A stretch of DNA of 64,000 nt, from the NCBI GenBank assembly GCA_947304155.1, contig CAMZAD010000004.1:1-64000 (forward strand), read 5' to 3'. The notes beneath the pieces are model-generated. The model had not been told where the DNA came from. It saw only the letters and a list, made by a program, of their open reading frames with translations, and searched no databases. Positions 39,474-49,239 of this stretch are shown here, in pieces. Source of the stretch: an uncultured Candidatus Saccharibacteria bacterium (lineage in GTDB: Bacteria > Patescibacteriota > Saccharimonadia > Saccharimonadales > Saccharimonadaceae). The stretch's first letter is position 1; each line of letters begins with the position of its first letter. Made by a program: the position numbers and the translations under genes.

Positions 39474-40982
39474 ATGAATGAGAGTAAAACTAAAAAGGCA
39501 CATATTTTTTCAATGTTCATGCCAGTTTTTGCTGGTGTGATATTCTTCGTGCTCGCACTGATTAATATTAACGGTTCAATCTGGTTTGATGAGTCATATT
39601 CAGCTTATTTAGTGCGTGGCGACTATCAACAAATTTGGGGTTTGACGGCACTTGATGTGCATCCACCTCTATATTATTACGCATTAAAAATATGGTCTTC
39701 AATGTTTGGCACAGATATTGTGGCAATGAGGATGATGTCAGTCTTGTTTGGACTTATCGCAATTGTCTTCATGTATCATGTAGTGAAGCGTTGGTTTGGC
39801 GTAAAAGCTGCATCTGTTAGCTCAATCGTGGTGGCAGTTTCGCCAATGTTTATCCGCTTTGGACAAGAGATGCGCATGTATACGATGGCGCTCGCGATTG
39901 TAATGGCGGCAACATATTTCTTAGGTTTAGCTCTCGATAACATCAAAAATAAGGGTGGTAAAAAATATTGGATAATTTATGCTGTACTAGTTTCAATGGG
40001 AATGTGGACACATTACTTTACGGCATTCGCATGGCTAACGCACTTGGGGTTAATCGTATATTATCTCGGTGGAGTAAAGAAGGTTTGGAATAACAAGGCA
40101 TATGTTAAAACAATTGTTTTGACTTATGCTGTGGCGGTGGCGCTTTATTTACCATGGTTGCCATGCTTCATTGGCCAGGCAAAGATGGTTCAAAATGGTT
40201 TTTGGATTCCAGAAATGTCAATGGTAACACCTGTGAATTACTTATCTGAAGCGTTGGTTTATGCTGAAGCCGAGGATGTGATGTCTTGGGTGGCGCTATT
40301 TGCTTGTGCGCTGATGGTGGTATTTGTCTTTGCTTATCTTAAGGTTAAAAAGAGTACAAATACTATTACAAAGAAACGTTTGACGTTTATTTTGACGATG
40401 GCAGTACTTCCAGTTTTAATTATGGCAGCCTTGTCACTTCCTCCATTTAAGTCAACCTTCTTGAATAGATATACATTATATAGTATTATTTCACTTTGGG
40501 TTCTATTCGGTATTGTGATTGCACTTTTAAAGAATAAACGTTTACAAATTGCGATGGTGGCACTGGTATCACTTGTGGCATGGTTTGGAGTTTGGAATGT
40601 TGAGAAGAGGGAACCGGCTGGTTACATCAAAGACATTATGGCGGAAGTGTTTATTGATGCAGATGAAGGTGAGCCGATTATCGCAAATACGTTCTGGATT
40701 TATTACGATGCAATTTTCTATTCAAGCGAGAAATATCCAGTGTATTTGTTTGCGGAGGGAATTACGTATGACTGGGGTTCACTTGAGCCAATCAAAGAAT
40801 ATCATGTGAATCTAGTCGACAAGCCAAGTGAATTCTTGAAGGACTATGAGAAAGTTTGGCTTATCGTGGACACGCCAGAGAAAGACGAGGGGATTGAACT
40901 TCCGGAAGTGTTTAAGAATTATCGCATTATAAATGAGATGGCACTCGAACATCACACGGCGTTAGAACTGATTAGAAAATAA
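39474..40982 (+). CDS. GT39/ArnT-like membrane glycosyltransferase
   Basis: 502 residues, about ten membrane helices. The first external loop holds WFDESYSAY with the catalytic acidic pair and DVHPPLYYY, the motif of the protein-O-mannosyl/ArnT (GT-C) superfamily, which uses lipid-phosphate sugars. A soluble C-terminal domain of about 110 residues follows the last helix. The acceptor, protein or lipid, cannot be told. Confidence 0.85.
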   Translation: MNESKTKKAHIFSMFMPVFAGVIFFVLALININGSIWFDESYSAYLVRGDYQQIWGLTALDVHPPLYYYALKIWSSMFGTDIVAMRMMSVLFGLIAIVFMYHVVKRWFGVKAASVSSIVVAVSPMFIRFGQEMRMYTMALAIVMAATYFLGLALDNIKNKGGKKYWIIYAVLVSMGMWTHYFTAFAWLTHLGLIVYYLGGVKKVWNNKAYVKTIVLTYAVAVALYLPWLPCFIGQAKMVQNGFWIPEMSMVTPVNYLSEALVYAEAEDVMSWVALFACALMVVFVFAYLKVKKSTNTITKKRLTFILTMAVLPVLIMAALSLPPFKSTFLNRYTLYSIISLWVLFGIVIALLKNKRLQIAMVALVSLVAWFGVWNVEKREPAGYIKDIMAEVFIDADEGEPIIANTFWIYYDAIFYSSEKYPVYLFAEGITYDWGSLEPIKEYHVNLVDKPSEFLKDYEKVWLIVDTPEKDEGIELPEVFKNYRIINEMALEHHTALELIRK

Positions 40983-40991
40983 TATTTATGG

Positions 40992-40997
40992 TAAAAT
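40992..40997 (+). promoter_or_regulatory. -10 box of pyk
   Basis: TGGTAAAAT ends ten bases before ATG 41008. Confidence 0.5.
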
Positions 40998-41007
40998 AAA
41001 GGGTAAT

Positions 41008-42441
41008 ATGAGTAGATTATTTAAGAGAACAAAAATTTTGGCTACGATTGGGCCAAGCGTATTTACGCAAGAAAAAATCGAAGAACTTATTATGGCTGGC
41101 GTAAACGGCTGCCGTTTGAACTTTTCTCACGGTGATTATACTGAACGCGATCAACAAATTAAATGGATTCGCGCTGCAGCTGAAAAGAAAGGTCGTTCTG
41201 TAGCAATTTTGCAAGATTTACAAGGTCCAAAGATTCGTCTTGGTGAGCTCAAGGATAATCACTTTGATGTAAAAACTGGTGATGAATTGATTTTGGATTC
41301 TGCTTTGACTGAACATGATGGCTCAAATATTTTGCCAGTCCAATACAACCTTGCAGAACGCATGAAAGTTGGTGAACCACTTTATATGTTTGATGGTAAA
41401 GTGAAGTCACACGTAATTGAAATTGTTTCAAAAACTGCAATCAAGGTAAAAGTTGAGAATGACGGCTTCATCATGAGTAAGAAGGGCTTGAACCTTCCTG
41501 ATACAGATTTTGGTGGCGATGTGATTACTGATAAAGATATGGCTGATATTGAGTTTGGTGCAGGTCGTGATTTCGACTATGTTGCAATGAGCTTTGTCCA
41601 AAGCGCTGATGATATTGATAAGCTCCGCCAAATTTTGCTTTCACACGGTTCAACTGCACAGATTATTGCAAAGATTGAAACTAAGAAGGCAATTGAATCT
41701 GATGAGAAAATGGAAGAAATCGTCAAAGCAACTGATGGTATCATGGTGGCACGTGGCGATATGGCTGTTGAAGCTGGAAACGAAGTTGTACCTATCGTTC
41801 AACGTAAACTTATCGCACTTTGCCGTCAATATGGCAAAATCGTGATTGTTGCAACCCAGATGATGGGCTCAATGGTTGATTCTCCAGAACCAAGCCGTGC
41901 AGAAGTTTCTGACGTAGCAAACGCAGTAATCCAAGGTGCTGATGCAGTGATGCTTTCAGATGAGACTGCAAATGGTAAGTATCCAGTTGAAGCTGTGAAG
42001 CAAATGAAGAAGGTGATTCTTTATACTCAGAACAATTCAAAAGTTGCACCAATCTCACACGAAGTAATTGGTGAATACCAGAATTACGATGCAGTGGCAC
42101 ACGCCGCAGCTCGTCTTGCTGAAAAAATCGAGGCCGACATTATTATTTGTCAGACTTCATCAGGTGCAACCGCAGCATCAATCGCAGCACAACGTCCAAA
42201 TGTTCCAATTATTTCTGTAACTTCAAACGCACGTGTGGCTGGACAGTTGGCACTTACTTATGCAAACTCAGCATTTGTGCGTCCATACTCTGATACTTAT
42301 GGTCTTGATCTTGCACAGGAACTTTCAGCTTCAGATTATTTGAAGAAGGCTGAAGGTCGTGACTACATCTTGGCGGTGATTGTTTCTGGTCAACCAAACA
42401 CGGTTGGTGGAACTGACACGATTCAAATTCGTAGAATTTAA
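41008..42441 (+). CDS. pyk: Pyruvate kinase
   Basis: 477 residues. Converts PEP and ADP to pyruvate and ATP. KILATIGPS at the start, LQDLQGPKIRLG, the catalytic lysine region AKIETKKAI, MVARGDMAVE, and TQMMGSM. Normal length with the C-terminal regulatory domain. It lies 10 bases upstream of pgk; the two probably form one lower-glycolysis operon. Confidence 0.97.
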   Translation: MSRLFKRTKILATIGPSVFTQEKIEELIMAGVNGCRLNFSHGDYTERDQQIKWIRAAAEKKGRSVAILQDLQGPKIRLGELKDNHFDVKTGDELILDSALTEHDGSNILPVQYNLAERMKVGEPLYMFDGKVKSHVIEIVSKTAIKVKVENDGFIMSKKGLNLPDTDFGGDVITDKDMADIEFGAGRDFDYVAMSFVQSADDIDKLRQILLSHGSTAQIIAKIETKKAIESDEKMEEIVKATDGIMVARGDMAVEAGNEVVPIVQRKLIALCRQYGKIVIVATQMMGSMVDSPEPSRAEVSDVANAVIQGADAVMLSDETANGKYPVEAVKQMKKVILYTQNNSKVAPISHEVIGEYQNYDAVAHAAARLAEKIEADIIICQTSSGATAASIAAQRPNVPIISVTSNARVAGQLALTYANSAFVRPYSDTYGLDLAQELSASDYLKKAEGRDYILAVIVSGQPNTVGGTDTIQIRRI

Positions 42442-42451
42442 GGAGGTAAAA

Positions 42452-43519
42452 ATGAAAACTTTGTCTGATGCTGATGTCCAAGGCAAAATTGTTTTGGTGC
42501 GCGTTGATTATAATGTGCCAATTGTGGATGGGGAAGTAGAAAGTGATTTAAGAATTCGCGCGAGTATCCCAACGCTTAAGTATTTACTTGAAAATGGCGC
42601 GAAGAAAATTGTTCTGATTTCACATCTAGGACGTCCAGATGGCGAGAAGAAGGCGGAGTTTTCATTAAAACCAGTGGCCTTGGAACTTGAAAAAGTTGCA
42701 AAGAGTGAGGCGGTTGATGCTGAAATTAAATTTGTACCTGACACGATTGGTGAGATGGTTGAAAATGAAGTTTTAAACGCGAAAGACGGTAGTATTGTTT
42801 TGCTTGAAAACTTACGTTTTTATCCTGGGGAAGAAGAAAATTCAGATGAATTCGCAAAGGCAATAATTGCAGCAACACATGCTGAAGTATTTGTGCAAGA
42901 TGGCTTTGCAGTAATTCATCGCGTGCACGCTAGTACTTCAGTAATCACGAAAGATTTACCAAGTTTTGCTGGATTTTTAGTCGAGAAAGAAGTTAAAACT
43001 TTGAAAAAGGCGACAGAAAATCCAGAAAAGCCAGTGTTAGTAATTATTGGCGGCGCAAAGGTCGATGATAAGAAGCCTTTGATTGAAAAATTCTTACCAA
43101 TTGCAGATAATATCGTAGTGGCGGGGAAGATTGCGGCAGATGGATATGTGCCAGAATCTGAAAAGATTTATGTCGTGAAAGATTTTGTATTGGATGAAAA
43201 TGGCGATAAACCTGATATGGGCGAAGAATCTGTTCAGAAAGTAATTGAAATGATTGATGCAGCTAAGACTGTAGTTTGGAATGGTACAGTTGGCGTAACT
43301 GAAAGACCACCATACGACAAGGGCTCGAGAAGACTAGCTGAAGAAATTGGTAGAAGAGACATGACGTCAATTATCTGCGGTGGCGATACGACTGGGTTCG
43401 TATTAAAGGTACAGAAAGAGCAACCAGATTTGAAATTCACTTTGGTTTCAACTGGCGGTGGAGCAAGTTTGGAGCTTTTGTCTGGACTTGAACTTCCGGG
43501 CTTAACGGCGCTTGAATAA
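42452..43519 (+). CDS. pgk: Phosphoglycerate kinase, compact form
   Basis: 355 residues from ATG 42452, which has AAGGAGG upstream; most PGKs have about 395. Conserved parts: VRVDYNVP, SHLGRP, LLENLRFYPGEE, VIIGGAKVDDK, GGDTTGF and STGGGASLELL. The usual substrate segment NDAFGTAHRAHAS appears as DGFAVIHRVHAS. The missing residues are mostly between the two lobes. Makes ATP from 1,3-bisphosphoglycerate, coupled to pyk upstream. Confidence 0.94.
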   Translation: MKTLSDADVQGKIVLVRVDYNVPIVDGEVESDLRIRASIPTLKYLLENGAKKIVLISHLGRPDGEKKAEFSLKPVALELEKVAKSEAVDAEIKFVPDTIGEMVENEVLNAKDGSIVLLENLRFYPGEEENSDEFAKAIIAATHAEVFVQDGFAVIHRVHASTSVITKDLPSFAGFLVEKEVKTLKKATENPEKPVLVIIGGAKVDDKKPLIEKFLPIADNIVVAGKIAADGYVPESEKIYVVKDFVLDENGDKPDMGEESVQKVIEMIDAAKTVVWNGTVGVTERPPYDKGSRRLAEEIGRRDMTSIICGGDTTGFVLKVQKEQPDLKFTLVSTGGGASLELLSGLELPGLTALE

Positions 43520-43523
43520 GATT

Positions 43524-43558
43524 TAAAAAATCCCTAGGGAAACTTAGGGATTTTTTGA
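43524..43558 (+). terminator. Terminator of the pyk-pgk operon
   Basis: AATCCCTA/TTAGGGATT stem flanked by A and T runs. Confidence 0.92.
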
Positions 43559-43619
43559 TGGTAATAGGGGTGATAAGAGAGAAAATATGCTACAATAGAG
43601 GTAATACGAGAGGTTACCT

Positions 43620-45491
43620 ATGTCCGATATCAAGATTCTAATTGCCGCGCATAAAGAGAGTGAATTACCGAAAAATGAACTATTTTTGCCGATTGAAGTT
43701 GGTGCGGCAAATAGGAAACAACATCTTAAAGGATATCAGCGAGATGATATCGGGGATAATATTTCGAAGAAGAATCCAAATTATTGCGAGTTAACGGCGA
43801 TTTATTGGGGATGGAAAAACTTAAATTGCGACTTTCTTGGTATTTTTCATTATCGTAGGTTTTATTCTTTTTCGGAAAAACGATATCCGGTAAGTAAGGA
43901 CGGGCGAAAAATGATTCGTTGGCCAGCAGCAACACAAGGTCGTTTTTCTGAGTTTGGATTACTTGATGAAGAAAAAATGCGCGAGGTAATTGAGGCAAAT
44001 GATTTAGTGGTGGCGGAGTCACAGAATGTAAGAAAGATTTATACACCAAGAAATCGTCGTCGGGGAAATGTTTTGAAACATTATATCGATCATGAAGATT
44101 GCATTATTAAGATGCGAGATTTAAATTTGGCGCTTGAAATTGCGAGCGAGAAATTTCCGGAGGTGGCACCATATATTAATAAATATATGCATCAAAAAAT
44201 GTATCTTGGGTATAATATGTGGATTGCGAAGAAGGCAATCTATGACGAGATTTGTGATTTTATGTTCTCGGTGTTGTTTGAAGTAGAGAAGAAAATTAAT
44301 ATTCGTCATTATGGGGCGCAGATGTCGAGAGTGTATGGATATCTCGCGGAGGTGCTTTCGAGTGCGTATATATATTATATACGGCAGACGCGTGAGATTT
44401 CGGTGGCGGAACAACAGATGATTTATATTGAGGACACGGAAAAAGTAACGCCGATTCTGACGGGTAAGAATGTATGTTCAGTGATTTTTGATTTGACGAC
44501 GCCTGTAAAAACGCAGTATCTTCCGATGTTGTTTGAGCCGTGCTTTGAAAAGTTTTTAATGACACTAAATAAAAAACAGAAATATAATATAGCGATATTT
44601 TATAATGACGATACGACGCCAATTACGCAGAATGCTTTGGCGGCGATACGTAAGACAGTAGGGAAATATAAAAACTGTAGCTTGAGTCTGCTGGATTTGA
44701 AGCTGGAACTTAGCCGTCAGGATGAGAAATTTGACCCAAAGAAGAGTCTGCTTGATTATCTGGACATTCTTCCGATTGAATGTGAGAAGGCGGTATATTT
44801 TAAGTGGAGCACGATTGTTAATGAAGATCCGGCGAAGTTGTTTAAACTTGGAACTAGGAAGCCAATAATTGCGACGGCAGATTTATTGGAAGAAGGGAAA
44901 ATGAATCAGTTTAAGTCTAAGACTTTGGCTAGACTAAATGAGATGGATTTGACTTACGCGGATGTTTTTGAGCCAAGTGTGATGCTGATTAATCCGAAAA
45001 AAGCGGGAACTGTGATTTATAAAAACAGAATTAGTGATGAGTTTAGGCGAAAAAATAAGCTAAGTGAGAAGGAAGTATTGTGGTTGACGTTTAAGGGGGA
45101 GTGGGGAAGGTTGGCACAGGATTGGAACTTTAGGGTGCCGCTATATCCGGGTGATGAATTTGATATTACGTTAGCGCCAGCGAAGGATTTTTTGAAGCGA
45201 CCAACTATGGACAAAGCGAAGGTGGTGAGCTTTGAATTTGAAAGCGTGTGTGCGGTGGGGACGAGCGAATTTTATGGAAAGTATTTTGAGCTGATGAGAA
45301 AATCGGCTGCGTATCCATATTATCTTGGAACGGTGATGCAACAAAAGAAGTTTGATTATATACATAGTATGGTGATGACGGGAAAGTTTCCGGTTGGTTC
45401 GCCAAGACGTGAACTATTGTCGAAGATGTTCCCACACGGAACGAGAAGGCGAGATTTGATTAATCGGGTGATTAGAATATTTTTGCACTAG
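43620..45491 (+). CDS. DUF4422 glycosyltransferase fused to a second glycosyltransferase-like domain
   Basis: 623 residues, no membrane helix. The N-terminal 260 residues match DUF4422: ILIAAHKESELP, DNISKKNPNYCELTAIYWGWKN and LGIFHYRRFY. The following part (about 280-600) resembles a GT8-like fold by pattern (SVIFDLTTPV, then NIAIFYNDDTTP, YLDILP, CEKAVYFKWS) but weakly. The protein ends in a basic tail. It probably adds sugars to a surface glycan. A GAGAGGTTACCT stretch precedes the ATG. Confidence 0.8.
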   Translation: MSDIKILIAAHKESELPKNELFLPIEVGAANRKQHLKGYQRDDIGDNISKKNPNYCELTAIYWGWKNLNCDFLGIFHYRRFYSFSEKRYPVSKDGRKMIRWPAATQGRFSEFGLLDEEKMREVIEANDLVVAESQNVRKIYTPRNRRRGNVLKHYIDHEDCIIKMRDLNLALEIASEKFPEVAPYINKYMHQKMYLGYNMWIAKKAIYDEICDFMFSVLFEVEKKINIRHYGAQMSRVYGYLAEVLSSAYIYYIRQTREISVAEQQMIYIEDTEKVTPILTGKNVCSVIFDLTTPVKTQYLPMLFEPCFEKFLMTLNKKQKYNIAIFYNDDTTPITQNALAAIRKTVGKYKNCSLSLLDLKLELSRQDEKFDPKKSLLDYLDILPIECEKAVYFKWSTIVNEDPAKLFKLGTRKPIIATADLLEEGKMNQFKSKTLARLNEMDLTYADVFEPSVMLINPKKAGTVIYKNRISDEFRRKNKLSEKEVLWLTFKGEWGRLAQDWNFRVPLYPGDEFDITLAPAKDFLKRPTMDKAKVVSFEFESVCAVGTSEFYGKYFELMRKSAAYPYYLGTVMQQKKFDYIHSMVMTGKFPVGSPRRELLSKMFPHGTRRRDLINRVIRIFLH

Positions 45492-45499
45492 GGATTTGC

Positions 45500-45528
45500 T
45501 TGACAAGAATAAACATAACTGATATGTT
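45500..45528 (+). promoter_or_regulatory. Promoter of the beta-helix surface protein
   Basis: TTGACA (45500-45505), 17 bases, TATGTT (45523-45528). One of few consensus -35 boxes in the window; leader about 43 bases. Confidence 0.65.
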
Positions 45529-45577
45529 GTAATCAGAATAAGGCCATATATAAAAACTAAAAACAAAAAGGAAAAAT

Positions 45578-47401
45578 ATGAAAAAGCGCTATATTGTTCC
45601 GTCGGCAGTGATGTTTGCTGTGAGTGTATTTGGTGGAGTAGCTTTTGGTGCTCAGAATACGTATGCAGAAGAGCTGCCAAATTGTGTTGCCAGAAAATAT
45701 ATTCCAATGGCAGGCGATAATCAATATGCTGAGGTTACATCTCCAATATCTTTAACAGAAGATACGATTGCATCCTTTGTGGTTCCAGATCAGGATACGA
45801 GATGTAAATTTGAAATTAACCTAAACGGCAAGAAACTTTCGGGTGCTGCTACTAGTAATGGTTCTGATGAAAATGTTCGTCCAGCAATTGAGATTGGTAA
45901 TAATGTTGAAGCAGTATTGGAAGGCAATAATGGCTCGATTGAATATATAGAGCCAAGTAATTCGACGACAGTTTTTGAACTTGCAAGTCAGGTAGTAGTA
46001 AAGAGTGGTGGCTCTCTTACTATAAATAATGTTTCATCAATTGTACCAGAGTCTGATAGTCACTTCTCTGGATATGCGATAGAAAACAAAGGCAACGTAG
46101 TGATTAACAACTTATCCACTGAAAGTAATATTTGGAATGAAGGTGATATTACAATTAATGACGGTACGTATGGTGGCCGTTTATTGACTGCTGGTAGCAA
46201 TGCACATGCGGTGGTCAACGGTGGCTCATGGGGTTCATTTGCAGCCCAGGCTGGTTCAAAGTTGGATATTAGAAATGCCAATGTGAATGATGCCGTAGTT
46301 GTGAATAGGATTCATTATTGTGAAACAAATACAACATTGGGTTGTCCAGCGAATTTAGAGTTTGATGAAGCTACTAATAGCCCATATGATCCAGATATTG
46401 CGATGACTGATAATATTACTATATATGACGGTACTTATAATAATGTTAGGTTCATTGGAAAAGTTAACATCAAGAATGGTACATTCACGAATCCTGAATT
46501 TGAAAATGGCGCAATAATAGAAAATGGTACATTTAATTCTCCTATAATTAATGATATTGCAGAGATATCTAATGGCGTATTTAAGAATGCTACGATTGAG
46601 AAGGATACATCTTCTTCTTCATATGGTAGTGCAGCTAATCCTTCTAAGATAAGTAGAGTGACTGTTTCTGGTGGCACCTTCGATCAAACGGCAGTACTTC
46701 CTGGTGGTACGCTTAATGTTTCTGGTGGTCAACTCACTAATACAATGGTTGCGTCTGGGGCAATTATGAATACTACTGGCGGAACATTGAATATAGTAGG
46801 TGTGTTTGATGACGGTACACTTAATGTTAATGGCGGAATATTTAAAGGCGTGCAAGCATATGGTGGCACATATGGTATTATCGTTGATGAAGATGGTGTG
46901 GTAAATATTAGTAATGGAGCAGTTACAACAATTGACGTGATTGATGGAACGGTAAACATTACTGGTGGTAGAGTTGAAAAAATCAATGCTGAAGATGATG
47001 GCGAAGTAAATATTACTGGTGGTAGAATTGGTGCCTTGAATGTACCAAATTCAAATCTCAATATCTATGGCGGCACATTTAGTGCAGCTCCAGAATCTGA
47101 TACTATGCCAGATGACGCAGTGGTGACGCAAAACAGTAACGGTACGTACACAGTCACGAGTAGCGCTTCGACAAATCATCCAGAAGACAGCGTAGATGAT
47201 GCTCCTAATGATGTTCCTGATGATGACGATGATGATACGGTTGGTGCGCCTGATACTGGTGCGATGTTCCAATTTGAGACAAGTGGGAAGATTGCACTTA
47301 GTATCGCAGCGGTGCTTGCAGGAATTGTGGTATTTGCTAAACTTGGCGGATATGCACATGAACGTGCACGTGCTAAACGCGTAATCGATTTCGATAAATA
47401 A
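45578..47401 (+). CDS. Secreted beta-helix surface protein with PDTG-type anchor
   Basis: 607 residues. Signal peptide (KKRYIVPSAVMFAVSVFGG, cleavage near NTYA). The body consists of many short turns with [VI]-x-[GND]-G-[TVI]-[FLYV] (VSGGTF, VSGGQL, VNGGIF, ITGGRV, ITGGRI, IYGGTF, IKNGTF, IENGTF), the signature of a right-handed beta-helix. An Asp/Pro linker leads to GAPDTGAM, a hydrophobic helix and a basic-acidic tail. This looks like a sortase-type signal with PDTG for LPxTG, but the tail after the helix is about 16 residues, longer than usual. Probably an adhesin. Confidence 0.85.
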   Translation: MKKRYIVPSAVMFAVSVFGGVAFGAQNTYAEELPNCVARKYIPMAGDNQYAEVTSPISLTEDTIASFVVPDQDTRCKFEINLNGKKLSGAATSNGSDENVRPAIEIGNNVEAVLEGNNGSIEYIEPSNSTTVFELASQVVVKSGGSLTINNVSSIVPESDSHFSGYAIENKGNVVINNLSTESNIWNEGDITINDGTYGGRLLTAGSNAHAVVNGGSWGSFAAQAGSKLDIRNANVNDAVVVNRIHYCETNTTLGCPANLEFDEATNSPYDPDIAMTDNITIYDGTYNNVRFIGKVNIKNGTFTNPEFENGAIIENGTFNSPIINDIAEISNGVFKNATIEKDTSSSSYGSAANPSKISRVTVSGGTFDQTAVLPGGTLNVSGGQLTNTMVASGAIMNTTGGTLNIVGVFDDGTLNVNGGIFKGVQAYGGTYGIIVDEDGVVNISNGAVTTIDVIDGTVNITGGRVEKINAEDDGEVNITGGRIGALNVPNSNLNIYGGTFSAAPESDTMPDDAVVTQNSNGTYTVTSSASTNHPEDSVDDAPNDVPDDDDDDTVGAPDTGAMFQFETSGKIALSIAAVLAGIVVFAKLGGYAHERARAKRVIDFDK

Positions 47402-47408
47402 TATATAT

Positions 47409-47446
47409 AAAAAATGGCGGTTAAAGCTTTAATCGCCATTTTTTGT
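47409..47446 (+). terminator. Terminator of the surface protein gene
   Basis: AAAAATGGCGGTTAAA/TTTAATCGCCATTTTTT stem with a minimal loop. Confidence 0.92.
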
Positions 47447-47473
47447 GCGCTTGAAAGAAAAAATAAATTTCAT

Positions 47474-47479
47474 TATAAT
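47474..47479 (+). promoter_or_regulatory. -10 box of the ABC exporter operon, leaderless type
   Basis: TATAAT ends eight bases before ATG 47488. Confidence 0.55.
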
Positions 47480-47487
47480 GGTTTATT

Positions 47488-49239
47488 ATGTTCAAGATGA
47501 TGAGGTTCATTCGTCCATATACTTTACAGGCGATTTTGTTGCTTCTCGCAATTGGCCTGCAATCATGGGGAACGCTTAGACTTCCAACTTTAATGTCTCG
47601 TATTGTGAATGACGGTATCGTTAAAAATGATATGGGATTTATTTTTGGTACTGGTGGGTTAATGTTGGCGTGGGCTCTTGCTTCGGCTCTTGCGGCGTTA
47701 GTCTCGTCGTATCTTTCAGCTAAAATTGGTGCAGCAATTGGACGAGATATTAGGGAAGAACTATTTAAGAAAATCTTGTCATTTTCAGTGACGGAAGCAG
47801 ATAGTTTTTCAACAGCATCTTTGATTACGCGTACAACAAATGATATTTCAACTGTTCAATCAACTCTTTCAATGATGCTTTCGATGATGCTTAGGGCTCC
47901 GATGATGGCAACTTTTGCAATTATTGAAGCGGTGGCATTGGCACCAGACATGACTTGGATTCTTGCGCTTTCAGTTGGCATCTTGATCTTCTTTATTGTT
48001 TTGATTTTGTCATTCGTGATTCCGAAATTTATGCTTTATCAAAAGTTGGCAGATAAAGTAAATTTGCTTACACGTGAGAACTTAACTGGTCTTCGCGTGA
48101 TTCGTGCGTTTAATAACGAAAAATATGAACAGAAGAAATTTGATAAAACCAATACGACGATTCTAAAAACGGACTTCTTTATTTCAAAATTAATGTGTCT
48201 TGAAGGTCCGTTGATGATGTTGATTTTCAATGGTACGAGCTTACTTTGTATCTGGATTGGTATTTCGCATTTGACTCTTGATGCATCGTATCTTGGTAAA
48301 ATGATGGCATTTATGCAGTATGCAACTCAGGTGATTTTGTCATTCTTGTTTATTGCAGTAGTGTTCGTGATGATTCCAAGAGCTTCAGTTTCGGCGAAAC
48401 GTATTAACGAGGTTTTGAAAACTAAGCCAAAAGTTGTTTGGAAGAAGAGTGGCGGCGAGAGCGGGGAATTAGTTCCGTCTGTTGAGTTTAAGAAGGTTTC
48501 ATTTAGGTATGATGGAGCGGATGAGGATGTGATTACGGACGTTTCGTTTGTAGCAAAAGCTGGTGAAACGACAGCATTTATCGGCTCAACTGGTTCTGGA
48601 AAGTCAACGTTAATTAATTTGGTGCCAAGATTCTATGATGTGACGAGCGGTGAGGTTTTGGTGGATGGAAAGAATGTGCGTGATTATTCGGCTGAGGGAT
48701 TAATGAAGAAAATTGGATATGTTCCACAAAAAGGATTCTTGTTCTCTGGAAGTGTGAAGTCCAACATCTTGTTTGGTGTGGATGATGAGGACGAGAAACG
48801 TATGAAAGATGCGGCAAAAATTGCGCAAGCTGATGAGTTTATTAATAAGCTACCAGAAAAATATGATGCAAAAATTGTTGAGGCGGGAACGAATGTTTCG
48901 GGTGGACAAAGGCAGAGGCTTTCGATTGCGCGTGCAGTGGCAAAGAATCCAGAAATATATATTTTTGACGATGCATTTTCGGCGCTTGATATGAAAACGG
49001 ATAAGAAATTACGTGAGGCTTTGAGGCCGGTGACGAAGAATTCGGTAGTTCTCATCGTAGCGCAACGTGTTTCAACGATTCGTGACGCAGAGCAAATTGT
49101 AGTGCTCGATAAAGGTAAGGTAGTTGGAACGGGGAATCACCTTGAACTAATGAGAAAGTGTAAAGTTTATCAGGAGATTTGCAAATCACAACTTTCGGAT
49201 GAAGAATATGAGAAGGAGGTTTTAAATGCCGGGGCCTAG
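47488..49239 (+). CDS. Heterodimeric ABC exporter subunit with degenerate site
   Basis: 583 residues. Six-helix exporter domain (about 1-310), then an ATPase with Walker A GSTGSGKS, signature VSGGQRQRLSIARA, Walker B IYIFDDAF where Asp replaces the catalytic Glu, and switch loop IVAQRVST with Gln for His. These changes define the degenerate nucleotide site of heterodimeric exporters such as TM287/288. The substrate is unknown. The next gene overlaps by 14 bases and supplies the partner. Confidence 0.93.
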   Translation: MFKMMRFIRPYTLQAILLLLAIGLQSWGTLRLPTLMSRIVNDGIVKNDMGFIFGTGGLMLAWALASALAALVSSYLSAKIGAAIGRDIREELFKKILSFSVTEADSFSTASLITRTTNDISTVQSTLSMMLSMMLRAPMMATFAIIEAVALAPDMTWILALSVGILIFFIVLILSFVIPKFMLYQKLADKVNLLTRENLTGLRVIRAFNNEKYEQKKFDKTNTTILKTDFFISKLMCLEGPLMMLIFNGTSLLCIWIGISHLTLDASYLGKMMAFMQYATQVILSFLFIAVVFVMIPRASVSAKRINEVLKTKPKVVWKKSGGESGELVPSVEFKKVSFRYDGADEDVITDVSFVAKAGETTAFIGSTGSGKSTLINLVPRFYDVTSGEVLVDGKNVRDYSAEGLMKKIGYVPQKGFLFSGSVKSNILFGVDDEDEKRMKDAAKIAQADEFINKLPEKYDAKIVEAGTNVSGGQRQRLSIARAVAKNPEIYIFDDAFSALDMKTDKKLREALRPVTKNSVVLIVAQRVSTIRDAEQIVVLDKGKVVGTGNHLELMRKCKVYQEICKSQLSDEEYEKEVLNAGA

